The notes under the pieces: generated by a model
The model's database searches: none
Seen by the model: only the letters and a program-made list of their open reading frames with translations
Told to the model about the DNA's origin: nothing
From: an uncultured Oscillospiraceae bacterium
GTDB taxonomy: Bacteria; Bacillota; Clostridia; Oscillospirales; Oscillospiraceae
DNA length: 41,435 nucleotides
Reading direction: 5' to 3'
Assembly (NCBI GenBank): GCA_944385705.1
Contig: CALWYF010000018.1
Coordinates: 1-41,435 of the forward strand
Translations under genes and position numbers: made by a program
Part shown: positions 40,782 to 41,435 of the stretch, piece after piece
Numbering within the stretch: the stretch's first letter is position 1
How the letters are laid out: every line of letters begins with the position of its first letter

Positions 40782-41330
40782 ATGGGGAGGAAAATTTTGC
40801 TGCTGACTGCCGCACTGGCATTTCTGTGGCTGTCCAATCTGAAGCTGTGCTGTGCCGTCACGGTGGACGGCCGGGAACTGGAGGGGCTATATTCCCTTTC
40901 CGCTGCGGACCGGGGGCTCAGGGCTGCCGAAGCTGCGGCGGAGGAAATAAGCCCGGGCCCGGCTCTCCCGCCGGAACTGAGCAGGTCTTACCGGCTGAGC
41001 CTGCGCCCGGCCCAAGGCAGCCCGGCGGAGATAAGCTCCGCCATGCTGGACAGCACTCCTGAGGTGGAGCTGCACCAGGCCGTATATATAAGCGGCGTGT
41101 ATCTGGGCAGCGTAGAACAGCGGGAGGAGCTGCTCTCATCCCTGCGGCAGTTCATTATGGGGCAGCTGCCCAGCTGGGCGGAGCACGGCTATCTCAGCCA
41201 GGAGCTGAGCTTCCGGGAGCAGTACGGCCGCAGCGGCGGCACCACGCCGGTGGAGGACATGGTACTGCTGGTCTCCGGCATGGCCCCGGTGATGTATTCC
41301 AACGGAGAGGGCTATGTGGCCATGGCATAG
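40782..41330 (+). CDS. secreted or membrane-anchored protein of unknown function
   Basis: 182 residues. N-terminal hydrophobic signal or anchor (MGRKILLLTAALAFLWLSNL). The mature part has VTVDGRELEGLYSLSAADRG and VYISGVYLGSVEQREELLSS, reminiscent of the paired N-terminal repeats that precede G5 or M23 peptidase domains in clostridial wall hydrolases, but no G5, M23 or other catalytic domain follows. It could be a shortened relative. GGAGGT is nine bases before the ATG at 40782; a longer frame from 40698 has no ribosome site. Confidence 0.65.
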   Translation: MGRKILLLTAALAFLWLSNLKLCCAVTVDGRELEGLYSLSAADRGLRAAEAAAEEISPGPALPPELSRSYRLSLRPAQGSPAEISSAMLDSTPEVELHQAVYISGVYLGSVEQREELLSSLRQFIMGQLPSWAEHGYLSQELSFREQYGRSGGTTPVEDMVLLVSGMAPVMYSNGEGYVAMA

Positions 41331-41358
41331 GACACAGGCAAAAACCGCAGAGCTTTTG

Positions 41359-41435
41359 TGAACAGCACCCCATTTGTTAGACAGTATGGTATACTGAATA
41401 ACAAGAGGGGTGCTTTTTATGCCAAAAGGAATACC
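41359..41435 (+). mobile_element. possible left end of an IS3-like element (cut by window)
   Basis: A TG-starting, C-run-containing end (TGAACAGCACCCCATTTG), then an extended -10 promoter TGGTATACT (41388-41396) inside a CAGTA/TACTG palindrome, GAGGGG, and an ORF beginning at 41419. IS3-family orfA genes in related genomes, as I recall, open with the same MPKGIP residues. Only 77 bases are visible and the right end is outside. Confidence 0.3.
41419..41435 (+). CDS. start of a CDS, possibly IS3-family transposase OrfA (partial)
   Basis: Only MPKGI plus part of the next codon are visible, behind AGAGGGG about nine bases upstream. The identification as an IS3 orfA rests on the recalled N-terminus of such proteins and is weak. 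Confidence 0.35.

Overview
The window looks like a chromosomal segment of a spore-forming gut Clostridium-class bacterium of the Oscillospiraceae type. Evidence: spoIIID, the infC-rpmI-rplT operon with a Gram-positive attenuation leader, strong GGAGG ribosome sites with frequent GTG/TTG starts, sortase-type pili, a giant 2-hydroxyacyl-CoA dehydratase activase, and GC-rich genes with many ATA codons separated by AT-rich gaps. The genus cannot be named from the sequence alone. No prophage, CRISPR array or rRNA operon is visible; one tRNA (Pro, UGG) is present, and the last bases may be the start of an IS3-like element.

Layout. 1-3890 (minus): galactose/methylgalactoside ABC importer mglB-mglA-mglC, with mglC running off the left edge. 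4239-5274 (plus): SpoU/TrmH-family RNA methyltransferase and a small helical protein. 5328-10316: a TetR regulator divergent from a 1422-residue activase. 10402-16425 (minus): a DUF401 membrane protein, then the operon trmB-xth-dusB-ECF sigma factor-anti-sigma factor. 16656-16731: tRNA-Pro behind a structured leader. 16968-21280 (minus): a metal-homeostasis operon (His-rich G3E GTPase, GTPase/DUF1980-like fusion, small membrane protein, HAD phosphatase), then an XRE membrane protein and a PPOX-family flavoprotein. 21600-23304: VanY-type carboxypeptidase, spoIIID and an XRE repressor. 23893-32556 (plus): a sortase-assembled pilus operon. 33093-36058 (plus): YheO/DauR-like regulator, amidohydrolase, and the remnant of an oligopeptide ABC transporter operon joined across a large deletion. 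36274-38591 (minus): D-2-hydroxyacid dehydrogenase, rplT, rpmI, infC. 38860-41435: small membrane protein, deoC, a two-OB-fold SSB-like protein, a secreted unknown, and a possible IS end.

Most notable. (1) MglB appears to be a natural circular permutation of the galactose-binding protein: the segment that normally begins the mature protein (with the DNF sugar-stacking motif) lies at the C-terminus, and the chain starts at the normally internal FNK/FNR-EPS/QPS strand, yet nearly all sugar-contact residues are retained. (2) The pilus operon has the gene order of streptococcal FCT-3 islands (large tip adhesin, SipA-like signal-peptidase homologue, backbone pilin, class B sortase, small anchor pilin). 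Its SipA-like protein has lost the catalytic lysine, the two polymerised pilins share a VDTG sorting signal, and expression seems controlled by a promoter whose -10 lies in a perfect 18-bp palindrome, followed by a leader with two terminator-like hairpins. (3) The opp/dpp scar, the AUA start of infC, and a tRNA-Pro leader with an internal terminator-like hairpin are further points to check.
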